Part shown: one piece after another, positions 28,656-38,319 of the stretch
How the letters are laid out: each line of letters begins with the position of its first letter
Numbering within the stretch: position 1 is the stretch's first letter
DNA from: Actinomycetes bacterium
Lineage (GTDB): Bacteria > Actinomycetota > Acidimicrobiia > IMCC26256 > JANYLB01
DNA length: 64,000 bases
Direction of reading: 5' to 3'
Assembly: GCA_025363815.1 (NCBI GenBank)
Contig: JANYLB010000002.1
Span: 1 to 64,000 of the forward strand
The notes under the pieces: generated by a model
The model's input: the letters and a program-made list of their open reading frames with translations, nothing else
The model's database searches: none
What the model was told of the DNA's origin: nothing
Made by a program: the position numbers and the translations under genes

Positions 28656-29390
28656 TTATGGGCTTGACTCTCGCGAGAGCGTCACGAACGCGTCGAAGAT
28701 CCGCTGCTGGGCGGGATCATCGGGAGCCGTGTCTTCGGGATGCCACTGCACACTCGTGACTTCTGGATGGTCGTCTACGTCGACCGCTTCGATCAAACCA
28801 TCAGGGGCGCGGGCAACGACGCGCAGACCCTCGGCGAGCCGACCGATCACCTGATGGTGATGATGCGAGCAAACCGAGCGTCTGACGCCCATGATCTCGG
28901 CCAAGCGCGACGCCGGCTCGACGATTATCTCGTGCAGCTCGGCCCCGTTCTCCACCCCGGGTCGTCCGTGGCCGGGAAACCGGTCGCTGATGTGCTGGTC
29001 GAGGTCTCCACCGAGCGCGACGTTGAGCACCTGGTGGCCGCGACAGATGGCCAACAAGGGGAGCGACAGGTCGAGGGCGGCCCGCACGAGCGCGATCTCG
29101 AAGTCGTCGCGCACGCGCACGACCCCGTAGACGGTCTCGACAGCGCCCTGGCCATAGATCGATGGGTCGACATCGGGGCCTCCGATGAGAAGCAACCCAT
29201 CGAAGTGCCCGAGGAGATCCGCCGCTTCAACGGGCGTGATCTCCGTCGGCCTGAGGATTGCCTCCTGTCCACCGGCGCGGCCGAGCGCGTCGAGGTACAC
29301 CGTCGGGATCGCGACGGCAGGATCGATCCATTTCCCGACGCGCCCGGCCGGAAGGAGATACGCCGATGTGGCTATGAGCGGCTTGAGCAC
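28656..29390 (-). CDS. Gamma-glutamyl-gamma-aminobutyrate hydrolase family (peptidase C26), PuuD-like
   Basis: DGLLLIGGPDVDPSIYGQ, LPLLAICRGHQVLNVALGGDLDQHI, VTSVQWHPEDT. Confidence 0.88.
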   Translation of the reverse strand: MLKPLIATSAYLLPAGRVGKWIDPAVAIPTVYLDALGRAGGQEAILRPTEITPVEAADLLGHFDGLLLIGGPDVDPSIYGQGAVETVYGVVRVRDDFEIALVRAALDLSLPLLAICRGHQVLNVALGGDLDQHISDRFPGHGRPGVENGAELHEIIVEPASRLAEIMGVRRSVCSHHHHQVIGRLAEGLRVVARAPDGLIEAVDVDDHPEVTSVQWHPEDTAPDDPAQQRIFDAFVTLSRESSP

Positions 29391-29411
29391 GGCTGTGATG
29401 ATCTCCCCGAC

Positions 29412-30794
29412 CTAGAACTGCACGAAGTTGCGACGGCGCTCCCAGTCGGTGACCGCCCGGTTGAACGCGGCCCACTCCTGCTTCGCGGTGTTCACGAGGT
29501 GAGCGTGCACGGCGGTGCCGAACGCGGCGTCGGCGACCTCGCTGCGCGCGAACTCTGAGATCGCTTCGACGAGCGTCCACGGGACGTGCGGGATGTCGGG
29601 CGCCTCATAGGCGTTGCCGACGAGGATCGGAGGCGGCTCGATGCCCTGCTCGATCCCGTGCAGTCCGGCCGCAATCGTGGCCGCGAACGCGAGATAGATA
29701 TTGGCGTCGGCGCCGGGGATGCGTGACTCGATGCGGAACCCCTGGCCGTGTCCCACCAGACGGAACCCACAGGTGCGGTTGTCGCGCCCCCACGCCAACG
29801 CGGTCGGTGCCCATGACTCCGGCTGGTAGCGCTTGTACGAGTTGACCGTCGGGGCGAACATCCACGCGAGCTCCCGGCCAGTGGCCACGAGGCCGCCGAG
29901 CCAGCCGCGAAACGGGGTGGAGAGATGGTCGGGGGCGTCGCCATCCCACATCACGCTCGCCGTGCCGTCGGCGTTCCAGAGGCTGGAGTGGATGTGACAC
30001 GACGAACCGACCTCGTCCATCGAGTACTTGGCCATGAAGGTGAGCGAACGCCCGTTGATTGCCGCGATCTCCTTCGCCCCGTTCTTGTAGATCACGTGTC
30101 GGTCGGCCATCGTCAGCGCGTCGGTGTAGCGCAGGTTGATCTCGTGCTGTCCCTTGCCGGCTTCGCCCTTGGAGAACTCGACCGGGATGCCCGCACCGTC
30201 GAGACCGTTGCGGATCTGGCGGATGAGGTACTCATCACGCGTCGTCTGGAAGATGTGGTAATCCTCGATCACCGACGAGTGGGGTGTCAGGCCGGTGAAG
30301 TCGAGCGCCTCGGCCTCGTCGTACGACTCTCGGAACAGGAAGAACTCGAGCTCCGAGCCGGTCTTCACCTGGTAGCCCAACGCCGCGGCCCGCTCGAGTT
30401 GACGCGCCAGGATCCGTCGGGGTGAAACCTCTACTGGCTCGCCGGTGTCGTCGTCGAAGAGGTCGCATAGCACCAACGCCGTCTTCTCCAGCCAGGGCAC
30501 GACGCGCATGGTCGAGAAGTCGGGCAGGCAGCGGAAGTCGCCGTAGCCGGTCGACCAGTTCGCGAACTCGTAGCCGGGAAGCGGGGTCATGTCGACGTCG
30601 ACCGCGAGCAGGTACACACACGCCTCGATCGCACCTCCCCGCCCCAGCACCTCGTCGCAGAAGAAGTGACCGGTTACCCGCTTGCCGACCAGGCGACCCT
30701 GGAGATCGGTGAAGCACACGAGCACTGTGTCGATCTCACCGTCGTCGACCAGCCGTATGAGTTCATCTGTGTCGAGCATCCCCTGGAGCATCAA
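29412..30794 (-). CDS. Glutamine synthetase family protein (gamma-glutamylputrescine synthetase/GlnA3-GlnA4-like)
   Basis: TGSELEFFLFRESYDEA, GKGQHEINLRYTDALTMADRH, GSSCHIHSSLWN, FAPTVNSYKRYQPESWAPTALAWGRDNRTCGFR. Confidence 0.88.
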   Translation of the reverse strand: MMLQGMLDTDELIRLVDDGEIDTVLVCFTDLQGRLVGKRVTGHFFCDEVLGRGGAIEACVYLLAVDVDMTPLPGYEFANWSTGYGDFRCLPDFSTMRVVPWLEKTALVLCDLFDDDTGEPVEVSPRRILARQLERAAALGYQVKTGSELEFFLFRESYDEAEALDFTGLTPHSSVIEDYHIFQTTRDEYLIRQIRNGLDGAGIPVEFSKGEAGKGQHEINLRYTDALTMADRHVIYKNGAKEIAAINGRSLTFMAKYSMDEVGSSCHIHSSLWNADGTASVMWDGDAPDHLSTPFRGWLGGLVATGRELAWMFAPTVNSYKRYQPESWAPTALAWGRDNRTCGFRLVGHGQGFRIESRIPGADANIYLAFAATIAAGLHGIEQGIEPPPILVGNAYEAPDIPHVPWTLVEAISEFARSEVADAAFGTAVHAHLVNTAKQEWAAFNRAVTDWERRRNFVQF

Positions 30795-30848
30795 GTCCTC
30801 CTGTCGCGGCGGCTCAGACTATGTGGCGCCAGTGATCGACGAGTTGGT

Positions 30849-33293
30849 TCATGCACGGATTCGTTCACCCCCAGGGTCCCAGATCGGATCCGAGACGACG
30901 GCGGCCTCGATCCACTCGCCGAAGATCTCGATCTCGACCCGCCGGCCGAAGTCGGCGACCTCGGTGGGCAGATACGCGAAGCCGATCGCACCGCCGACCC
31001 GGAAGCCGAAGTTGCCGCTGGTCACCCGCCCGACGACGGCACCCTCGACCCGCACGGGTTCCGAACCGAGCGGGACCGCCAACGGGTCAGCCATCCGAAC
31101 GGTCCGCAACCGGCGGGTCACGCCTCGTTCCCTGGCGCTCCTGAGCGCTTCCCTTCCGATGAATGGTGATGCTTTGTCCAGTTTCACCGCGAAGCCGAGC
31201 CCGGCCTCGTAGGGGTTGTCTTCCGGAGTGATGTCGCTTGACCAGACCCGGTAGCCCTTCTCCACCCTCAGCGCATCGATCGCCCGGTAGCCGCCGGCGA
31301 GCATCCCGTGGTGGTGGCCGCCTTCCCACAGCGTGTCCCAGAGGGTCCGGCCGTACTCCGCCGGGCAGTAGAGCTCCCACCCGAGCTCGCCCACGTACGT
31401 CACCCTGATCGCGATTACCGGCACGGCACCAATGGTGATACGACGCGCGCTCAAGTAGGGGAACGCGTCGTTCCCGAGCGGGTCGGTGGTGAGCGGCGCC
31501 AGGATGTCGCGTGCTCGCGGACCCCAGAGGCCGAAGCACGCGTAGCTCGATGTCATGTCGGTCAATGTCACCGCGTCGCCTTCGGCGAGACGTTCTTGTT
31601 GCTTGGCGAGCCAACCGAGATCGTGGTTCCCGAATGCGGTGCCGGTTACGAGGAGGTAGCGGTTCGGTTCGAGCCGGGTCGCAGTCAGGTCGCATTCGAT
31701 GCCGCCGCTTTCGTTGCAGAGCTGCGTGTAGGTGACCGAGCCGATGGGTCGGTCCATTTCGTTCGCGCAGACCCGGTCAAGGAACTCCGTAACGCGGGGG
31801 CCGGAAAGCTCGAGCTTGGAGAAGCTGGTCTCGTCGAACAACGCGGCGGTGTCACGACAAGCCAGCGCTTCGGCGCCGATCGCGGGGCTCCAGTGCTCAC
31901 CGGCCCACCCGCGGGGTCGCAGCTCCGGGTCACCGAGCGGAGCATTGCACTCGAACCAGTTGGGCCGTTCCCACATGCTCTTCTCGCCGAACGTGCAGTC
32001 GAGCAAGGCGAGACGTTCGTACGCGGGCGAGCACCGCAACGGCCGACCGGTGAGTCGCTCCTCGTTCGGATAGTGGATGTCGTAGTAGGTCGAGTACACC
32101 TCGCTCGCGCGTGCCCGCGTGAGATCACGACTGGCGTAATGGGCACCGAACCGACGTATGTCCATCTTCCAACTGTCGATGCCCGGCTCTCCGTCGAGAA
32201 TCCACTCGGCCATGACCTGGCCGACTCCGCCGGCCCCGGCGATACCGTGCGCGCAGAACCCTGCGGCGACGAAGAACCCGTGCACGTGGCTCTCACCGAG
32301 CACGAACTCGTTGTCGGGAGTGAACCCCTCCGGCCCGTTGATGAGTTGAACGATCTCTGCGTGCTCGAGCGCGGGGACCCGCCGCGTCGCGTTGGCCATG
32401 AGCGGAGCGAAGCGGTCCCAGTCTTCGTCGAGCAGCTTGTTGTTGAAGTCGTCGGGAACACCATGCACCGACCAGGGCGCGGGATCGCGCTCGTATCCAC
32501 CCACCACGAGCCCGCCCGACTCGCGACGGAAGTACACGAGGTTGTCGGGATCGCGAAGGTGCGGAAGATCGATGTCGACGCCCGCGATCGGTTTGGTGAT
32601 GAGGTACTGGTGGGCAATGGGCACGATCGGCAGGTTCACCCCGGCGAACGCCGCGACCAGCGGTGTGTACATCCCGCACGCGGCGACCACAGTCTCGGCT
32701 CGTACCCGACCGTGATCGGTGACCACGCCCGTCACCCGCCCATGTTCGACGAGAACGTCGGTTACCCGCACTCCCGTCTCGACGTCGATGCCGCGCGCCT
32801 TCGCGCCGCCGATGAGCGCGTAGGTGAGGCCACTGGGATCGAGATGACCGTCGGTCGGGAGCCAGAGTGCACCGAGCACGCCCTCGGGATCCATCAACGG
32901 AAAGCGGTCGTGGGCCTCACTCGGGCCAAGAAGCTCCATCGGTAGCCCGAAGGTCTTGGCCCAGCCGTGCTGGCGGGTGAGCTCCTCCAATCGCGGCGCC
33001 GTCGAGGCGATCCGGAGCGAGCCGACCTCCGACCATCCGGGCGATCGGCCGGTCTCGTCGGCCTCGGCCTGTAGACGCCGGTAGACCTCGACGCTGCGCA
33101 TCATCATCCGAGTCAGAGGCAGGCTCGAACGGAGCTGGCCGACGAGCCCGGCCGAGTGGAAGGTCGATCCGCTGGTGATCTCGGCCCGCTCGACGAGCAG
33201 CACGTCGGTGCAGCCGGCTTCGCCAAGATGCCACGCGATGCTCGCACCGGCCACTCCGCCGCCGATGATCACCACCTGGGCCTGATCCTTCAC
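30849..33293 (-). CDS. GcvT/FAD-dependent oxidoreductase (dimethylglycine/sarcosine dehydrogenase-like)
   Basis: VVIIGGGVAGASIAWHLGEAG Rossmann motif; C-terminal folate-binding half VTYVGELGWELYCPAEYG, GYRAIDALRVEKGYRVWSSDITPEDNPYEAGLGFAVKLDK. GTG start at 33293. Confidence 0.9.
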   Translation of the reverse strand: MKDQAQVVIIGGGVAGASIAWHLGEAGCTDVLLVERAEITSGSTFHSAGLVGQLRSSLPLTRMMMRSVEVYRRLQAEADETGRSPGWSEVGSLRIASTAPRLEELTRQHGWAKTFGLPMELLGPSEAHDRFPLMDPEGVLGALWLPTDGHLDPSGLTYALIGGAKARGIDVETGVRVTDVLVEHGRVTGVVTDHGRVRAETVVAACGMYTPLVAAFAGVNLPIVPIAHQYLITKPIAGVDIDLPHLRDPDNLVYFRRESGGLVVGGYERDPAPWSVHGVPDDFNNKLLDEDWDRFAPLMANATRRVPALEHAEIVQLINGPEGFTPDNEFVLGESHVHGFFVAAGFCAHGIAGAGGVGQVMAEWILDGEPGIDSWKMDIRRFGAHYASRDLTRARASEVYSTYYDIHYPNEERLTGRPLRCSPAYERLALLDCTFGEKSMWERPNWFECNAPLGDPELRPRGWAGEHWSPAIGAEALACRDTAALFDETSFSKLELSGPRVTEFLDRVCANEMDRPIGSVTYTQLCNESGGIECDLTATRLEPNRYLLVTGTAFGNHDLGWLAKQQERLAEGDAVTLTDMTSSYACFGLWGPRARDILAPLTTDPLGNDAFPYLSARRITIGAVPVIAIRVTYVGELGWELYCPAEYGRTLWDTLWEGGHHHGMLAGGYRAIDALRVEKGYRVWSSDITPEDNPYEAGLGFAVKLDKASPFIGREALRSARERGVTRRLRTVRMADPLAVPLGSEPVRVEGAVVGRVTSGNFGFRVGGAIGFAYLPTEVADFGRRVEIEIFGEWIEAAVVSDPIWDPGGERIRA

Positions 33294-34258
33294 ACGAATC
33301 CTTCCGGTTCGGCCGCAGCTGCGAGGAGCGCACGGTATCCCGGCGCGTGGGCGCGTCTGAGCACGCGGTCGAGGTGCTCCTGGGCGTAGCCGACGTAGTC
33401 GAAGATCAGCGTGCTGATTCCTTGCTGCACTACCGCCCACATTCCTTCGCGCGCGTCGCTAACGAGCTTCATGAGCTCGAGGCGCGCGGCGCGTCGAGCG
33501 GTGACAGTGCCGAAGTAGGACCGGAGGAGATCGCCTTCTGCGTCGGGTTCCAGGTCGTTGTTCGTCGCGAAGTTGCCGAGGTCGAAGTAGCGGTCGTTCA
33601 TACCCGCGTACTCCCAGTCGAGTAGCCAGAGCCGACCGTCGCTCGCCTCGAGAAAGTTGGCTCCGAGGAGGTCGTTGTGACACGGCACCCGCGGCTCCGG
33701 CGTGACGGCGAACGCACGCGCTATCTCGTGCACGATCGCTTCGATCTCGGGGTAGGCGGCGGGAGCAGCTACTCCGCGCGAGGCGGCGGCTGCCCGGTGA
33801 CGATCGGGGATGAGGAAGGCATCGAACTCGCCGGCAAGCGGGCCGGAGCCGTGAAACTGCGCCAGCATCGCGGCGATGCGCCCGAGGGTGGCCGGCTCGC
33901 CGATCTGGCGGTCGATGAGGGGTTCGCCGACGACGAACCGGGTCACCAGGAATCCCTCGGGTTCGATGAAGGCGACGACCTCGGGGGCGAGCCCCAACGA
34001 GGCCGCTCGCTCGTTCGCCTCGCGCTCAAACGTCCGGTTGATCTCGAGCAGATGGGTGTCTTTGCCTGCGAGCCGGAGTACGAACCGCTCTCCGTCGACC
34101 TCGATCACGGAGTTGCGGTTGGTGATGCCTCCTTCGAGCGTCGCGACGACGCGGGCCCGGCCGGCCCAACCCGGTACCCGTTGCGCGACCGCAGCCGGAT
34201 CTGGCGCGTCCGGATGCTCTTCGTCCGAACTTGCCTCGCCGGCCTCTGCGCGCCTTAC
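33290..34258 (-). CDS. Choline/ethanolamine kinase-like phosphotransferase (start uncertain)
   Basis: LEGGITNRNSVIEVDGERFVLRLAGKDTHLLEINRTFEREAN, PCHNDLLGANFLEASDGRLWLLDWEYAGMNDRYFDLGNFA. No ATG/GTG is evident at the 5' end. Confidence 0.8.
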   Translation of the reverse strand, partial: VRRAEAGEASSDEEHPDAPDPAAVAQRVPGWAGRARVVATLEGGITNRNSVIEVDGERFVLRLAGKDTHLLEINRTFEREANERAASLGLAPEVVAFIEPEGFLVTRFVVGEPLIDRQIGEPATLGRIAAMLAQFHGSGPLAGEFDAFLIPDRHRAAAASRGVAAPAAYPEIEAIVHEIARAFAVTPEPRVPCHNDLLGANFLEASDGRLWLLDWEYAGMNDRYFDLGNFATNNDLEPDAEGDLLRSYFGTVTARRAARLELMKLVSDAREGMWAVVQQGISTLIFDYVGYAQEHLDRVLRRAHAPGYRALLAAAAEPEGFV

Positions 34259-35940
34259 GACGGGTCCCCGCCGCGGGTCCGTTCGTCGAGCTCGGTGTCG
34301 AGGCGCTCTTCCATGCGCTTGAACTCCTCGGGGCTCTTGCCGGCATGGACGGCAGCGAGCTCGCGCTCGATCGCGAGCAGCTCTTCCTTCGAGCCCTGGA
34401 CCTGAGGTCCCTTGAACCAGTTGCGGGCCGAGGCCAGCCACCAGATCCCGATCACGACAAAAATCACCAGCATCAACGGACCCGACCAGTTGAAGTTGTT
34501 GAGGCCGACGTTGACGCCCCCGACGTAGTCGCCGGGGAGTGCCGGATAGAACTGGGGCAGGAAGAAGATGATGCAGATGAAGGCGACCCAGACGAACGCG
34601 GTCCAGCCGATGAGCTTGCTCCACCGCCCCAGGTTCCACGGCCCCGGTTGGAACGTCCGGCTCCGCAGTCGGAGAAACACCGGGATGATGTACGCGACGT
34701 AGAGACCCACCGTACCGACTGACACGATGGCGAAGAACGCGACGGAGTAGCCGGCGTTCTGGTACAGCGAAGGGAGCCCGAGCAGGAAGGCCAGTCCGAC
34801 CGCGAGCCAGACGGAGTTGGTTGGTGTGCGAGTCCGCGGGTTGATGCGGTGCCAGATGCGGTGGCCCGGCACCGCGCCGTCGCGAGAGAACGCGTAGATC
34901 ATTCGCGAGTTCGCGGTGACCGACGCCATGCCGCAGAAGAGCTGCGCCACGATCGAGATCAGGATCAAGGCCTTGCCTCCGGCGGGGCCGATAGCGTCGA
35001 TGAAGAGCTGAAAGCCCATCGTGAGGGCAGGCACGGTGCCGGCAAGCTTGGTGTAGCCGCCCGGCTGGATCGCGTAGAGCATCGCCAGGTTCAGGATTAG
35101 GCCGGCGATCGCAGAGACGTAGATCGCCCGGACGATCGCCTTCGAGCCCGACACATTCGCTTCTTTGGTTTCCTCGGTTAGATGCGCAGAGGCGTCGAAC
35201 CCGGTGATCGTGTACTGCGCGATGAGTATGCCGATGAAGAACACGTAGATGCCGACGTAGGGGAAATCCCAGCCGGTCAGGTTCTCCGACTTGAAGATGA
35301 AGTCGGGCGACTGGTGCGAGTCGGGGAGGAAGACGAGTGCCGCGAGGATGAGTGCGACGCCGGTGAGGTGCCACCACACGCTTATGTCGTTGAGGAGCGC
35401 GACGATCCGGATCCCAAAGGTGTTGAGCAGCCCGTGGAGGATCAGGACGAGCGCGTAGGTGAAGAGGATCCAGCGGGCCGTCAGCAGGTTCGAGTTGATG
35501 TACGACGTGATGAGGAAGTTGATGACGGTAGCGAGCCCGAAATCGATGCTCGCGGTTATCGCGACCTGGCCGACGAGGTTGAACCAACCGGTGAACCAGC
35601 TCCACGCAGCCTTGTTTCGGTTCGCGAGCTTCGCCGACCAGTAGTAGAGCCCACCCGCGGTCGGGTACGCCGAGCAGATCTCGGCCATCGCCATCCCGAC
35701 GAGCAACGTGAAGAACCCGACGATGATCCACGAGAACGTCGCGGCGCGCGGGCCCCCGGCGAATACCGGGAGATAAAAAGTGGTGATCCCACCGGTGAGG
35801 ATCGAGATGATCGTGAAGCTCACCGCGAAGTTGGAGAACCATCCCATCCTGCGGTTGAGCTCTTGCGCGTACCCGAGCTCGTGGAGCTCGTCGCGATCGC
35901 GATCAGCTATCGCCGATGCCGAAGTGTCCTGGGTCGCCAT
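34255..35940 (-). CDS. APC family amino acid/amine permease
   Basis: LNRRMGWFSNFAVSFTIISILTGGITTFYLP, CSAYPTAGGLYYWSAKLA, GFDASAHLTEETKEAN. Confidence 0.92.
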   Translation of the reverse strand: MATQDTSASAIADRDRDELHELGYAQELNRRMGWFSNFAVSFTIISILTGGITTFYLPVFAGGPRAATFSWIIVGFFTLLVGMAMAEICSAYPTAGGLYYWSAKLANRNKAAWSWFTGWFNLVGQVAITASIDFGLATVINFLITSYINSNLLTARWILFTYALVLILHGLLNTFGIRIVALLNDISVWWHLTGVALILAALVFLPDSHQSPDFIFKSENLTGWDFPYVGIYVFFIGILIAQYTITGFDASAHLTEETKEANVSGSKAIVRAIYVSAIAGLILNLAMLYAIQPGGYTKLAGTVPALTMGFQLFIDAIGPAGGKALILISIVAQLFCGMASVTANSRMIYAFSRDGAVPGHRIWHRINPRTRTPTNSVWLAVGLAFLLGLPSLYQNAGYSVAFFAIVSVGTVGLYVAYIIPVFLRLRSRTFQPGPWNLGRWSKLIGWTAFVWVAFICIIFFLPQFYPALPGDYVGGVNVGLNNFNWSGPLMLVIFVVIGIWWLASARNWFKGPQVQGSKEELLAIERELAAVHAGKSPEEFKRMEERLDTELDERTRGGDPS

Positions 35941-36064
35941 GCGAACCCCTCCCGCCGTCAACGCACCCTTACCCGCCGGGTTGATCTACCACGGGTTTCG
36001 CAGCTTGACCAGTGTTTTCGCGCGCATTCCGCGTGTTGCCACGCACCGCGCGCAACATTGGTCG

Positions 36065-36841
36065 CTATTCGGGGGTCACGTACGCCGCGGTGATGCCGCC
36101 GTCGACCACTAGCGAAGATCCAGTCATGAACGACGCATCGTCGGACGCGAGGAACAGCGCGGCTTTGGCCAGCTCCTCGGCTCGCCCGAGCCGCCCCATC
36201 GGTATGTGCACGAGGCGGCGCTGGCGCCGCTCTGGATCCGACATGAGCTCGGCGAGCAACTCGGTCTCGATGGGGCCGGGGCACAGCGAGTTGGCCCTGA
36301 TGCCTTTGCGCGCGTATTCGACGGCGATCTCGCGCGTCATGGAGAGCACTCCACCCTTGCTCGCGGTGTACGCGATCTGCGCGGTAGCGGCACCGACGAG
36401 CGCGACGAACGACGCGACGTTGATGATCGACCCGCCGCCTGAATCGAGCATTGCCGGGATGCCGTACTTGCACCCGAGCCACACTCCCTTGAGGTTCACG
36501 TCGATGACCGTGTCCCATGTCGGCTCGGGGGTATCGGTGGTGCCGCCGTCGTCGGCAGGAAAGATGCCGGCGTTGTTGTAGAGCACATGCAGTGCTCCGA
36601 ACGACTCCATCGTCGCCGCGACCATTGCTGCCACCTGGGTGGCGTCGGACACGTCTACGGGAACGAACACCGCGGTCCCGCCCGCGGCCTCTATTGCCGC
36701 GACCGCTTCCTCGCCGTCGTTGCGCACGCGGTCCGCCACCGCGACCAACGCGCCTTCAGCCGCGAACAGCTCCGCGGCCACCCGCCCCATTCCCTTGCCT
36801 GCGCCCGTGATGAGCGCCACCTTGCCGTCGAGTCGTCCCAC
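36065..36841 (-). CDS. SDR family oxidoreductase
   Basis: MGRLDGKVALITGAGKGMGRVAAELFAAEGA, IAYTASKGGVLSMTREIA. Confidence 0.9.
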   Translation of the reverse strand: MGRLDGKVALITGAGKGMGRVAAELFAAEGALVAVADRVRNDGEEAVAAIEAAGGTAVFVPVDVSDATQVAAMVAATMESFGALHVLYNNAGIFPADDGGTTDTPEPTWDTVIDVNLKGVWLGCKYGIPAMLDSGGGSIINVASFVALVGAATAQIAYTASKGGVLSMTREIAVEYARKGIRANSLCPGPIETELLAELMSDPERRQRRLVHIPMGRLGRAEELAKAALFLASDDASFMTGSSLVVDGGITAAYVTPE

Positions 36842-36907
36842 TGATCTCTCCTGTTAGTTTCGGGTGAACTTAGAGGAGCCGCAGCGGAGTCGACCAGAGG
36901 AGCCTGC

Positions 36908-37798
36908 GTGAAGGTCTCGGTCACGGTGTCAGGCATGAGCCGACTCTTTGGCAATGATCTCGCCGCCGTTGTCGATGTGGCCCGAGTGGCCGACGATGCT
37001 GGTATCGACCAGATCGTGATGCCCGACCATCTCGCCATGGGGACCCGCACCGACCGCTATCCGTTCGGGAAGTTCCCGTACCCCCCCGAAGAACCCTGGC
37101 TCGAACCGCTGAGCGTGCTCGCGGCGATGTCGTCGGCGACCCGCCGGGTGCGGCTGGCGACCGGTGTGTTGATCGGCCCGCTTCGGACCGCGCTCAGTGT
37201 CGCCCGTACCGTGGCCACGATCGACGTGCTTTCCCGAGGCCGGTTCGACCTCGGAATCGGTACCGGTTGGCAGCGCGAGGAGTTCACCGATCGCGACCTG
37301 CCGTTCCAGGGTCGTGCCGCGAGGATGGACGACATGGTTCGCGCGTGCAGGGTGCTGTGGGAGCAAGAGCCGCCGGTTTCCTTCTCCTCCGACAGCGTCG
37401 AGTTCTCTGAGCTCTGGTGCGAGCCGCGCCCGGTTCAGCGACGTCTCCCCATCTGGTACGGCGGCGGTGCAACCGACGCCACGGCCGCCCGGATCGTGGA
37501 ACTCGGCGATGGTTGGCTGCCGCTGGGTGTCTCCGACGACGACATCGCTCGATTCGTCGACCGGTTGCGAGCCGAATACGTGGAGCGCGGACGTGACCCT
37601 GCGACCCTTGGCGTGCGGATGACGATCCGGGTCATGACCAACCCGGCCGGGCGCGCCGACATAGGAGCGACGCTGGCTCCGATCCCGCGACTCGAGCGGC
37701 TCGGGGTCACCGGAATCTCGGTCTCACTAGGTCGGTTCATTCGGACGCGCGCCGACGTCGGTTCTTTCCTGCGTGACCTCGCCATGGCCCGGGCATAG
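36908..37798 (+). CDS. LLM-class F420-dependent oxidoreductase (TIGR03619-like)
   Basis: DDAGIDQIVMPDHLAMG, TIDVLSRGRFDLGIGTGWQREEF, PIWYGGGATDATAARIVELGDGW. Confidence 0.85.
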   Translation: MKVSVTVSGMSRLFGNDLAAVVDVARVADDAGIDQIVMPDHLAMGTRTDRYPFGKFPYPPEEPWLEPLSVLAAMSSATRRVRLATGVLIGPLRTALSVARTVATIDVLSRGRFDLGIGTGWQREEFTDRDLPFQGRAARMDDMVRACRVLWEQEPPVSFSSDSVEFSELWCEPRPVQRRLPIWYGGGATDATAARIVELGDGWLPLGVSDDDIARFVDRLRAEYVERGRDPATLGVRMTIRVMTNPAGRADIGATLAPIPRLERLGVTGISVSLGRFIRTRADVGSFLRDLAMARA

Positions 37799-37807
37799 CC
37801 TGGACCC

Positions 37808-38272
37808 GTGACCGCAGTTGAGATCCCCCGTGCCCTTCACCGTGGCGAATCCGACCTCCCGTTCGTCGCGCTCGGTGACGGGACCCATCTTCAGCTTCTC
37901 CAGGTAGATGTCGAAGCCGGCCTGTGGGTGATCCGCACGAAGTTCGAGCCGGGGGTGACTGTACAAACGCACCGCCACACCGGGGAGGTCTTCGCGTTCA
38001 CACTCGCAGGGAGCTGGAAGTACCTCGAGTACCCCGAGATCAACCGAGCCGGTTCGTACCTCTATGAGCCGGCCGGTTCGGTCCACACGCTCACCGTTCC
38101 CGATGACCAGATCGAGCTCACCGACGTGTGGTTCGCGATCTACGGCGCCAACCTCAACCTCGACGCGGATGGCAATGTCGAGTCGGTCATCGACGCCGGA
38201 TTCGTGCGCGACACCTACTTCGCGTTGTGTGGAGCAGAGGGCCTCGGGCATCCCGACGTGATCGGCGCATAG
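37808..38272 (+). CDS. Cupin-domain protein, 2,4'-dihydroxyacetophenone dioxygenase-like
   Basis: FEPGVTVQTHRHTGEVFAFTLAGSWKYLEYPEINRAGSYLYEPAGSVHTL. Confidence 0.75.
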   Translation: MTAVEIPRALHRGESDLPFVALGDGTHLQLLQVDVEAGLWVIRTKFEPGVTVQTHRHTGEVFAFTLAGSWKYLEYPEINRAGSYLYEPAGSVHTLTVPDDQIELTDVWFAIYGANLNLDADGNVESVIDAGFVRDTYFALCGAEGLGHPDVIGA

Positions 38273-38319
38273 AGGAACTCGCCGGAGTCTTCCGAAGGGG
38301 GGCGCTAGTCTCGCCCGCC

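Noticed and set aside
28669-28680. CTCTCGCGAGAG palindrome near the ogt/hydrolase 3' ends as a terminator
   Set aside because: Inside the coding end of the hydrolase, short, and with no U-tract; probably chance.
31308-32945. 545-aa plus-strand ORF
   Set aside because: Lies antisense within the GcvT/FAD oxidoreductase gene; no recognisable motifs.
33290-35842. 850-aa ORF as one protein
   Set aside because: Only the C-terminal ~320 aa is a real kinase; the rest is an alternative frame of the APC permease.
36841-36908. Possible inverted repeat in the divergent SDR/LLM intergenic region
   Set aside because: No convincing symmetric arms on inspection.
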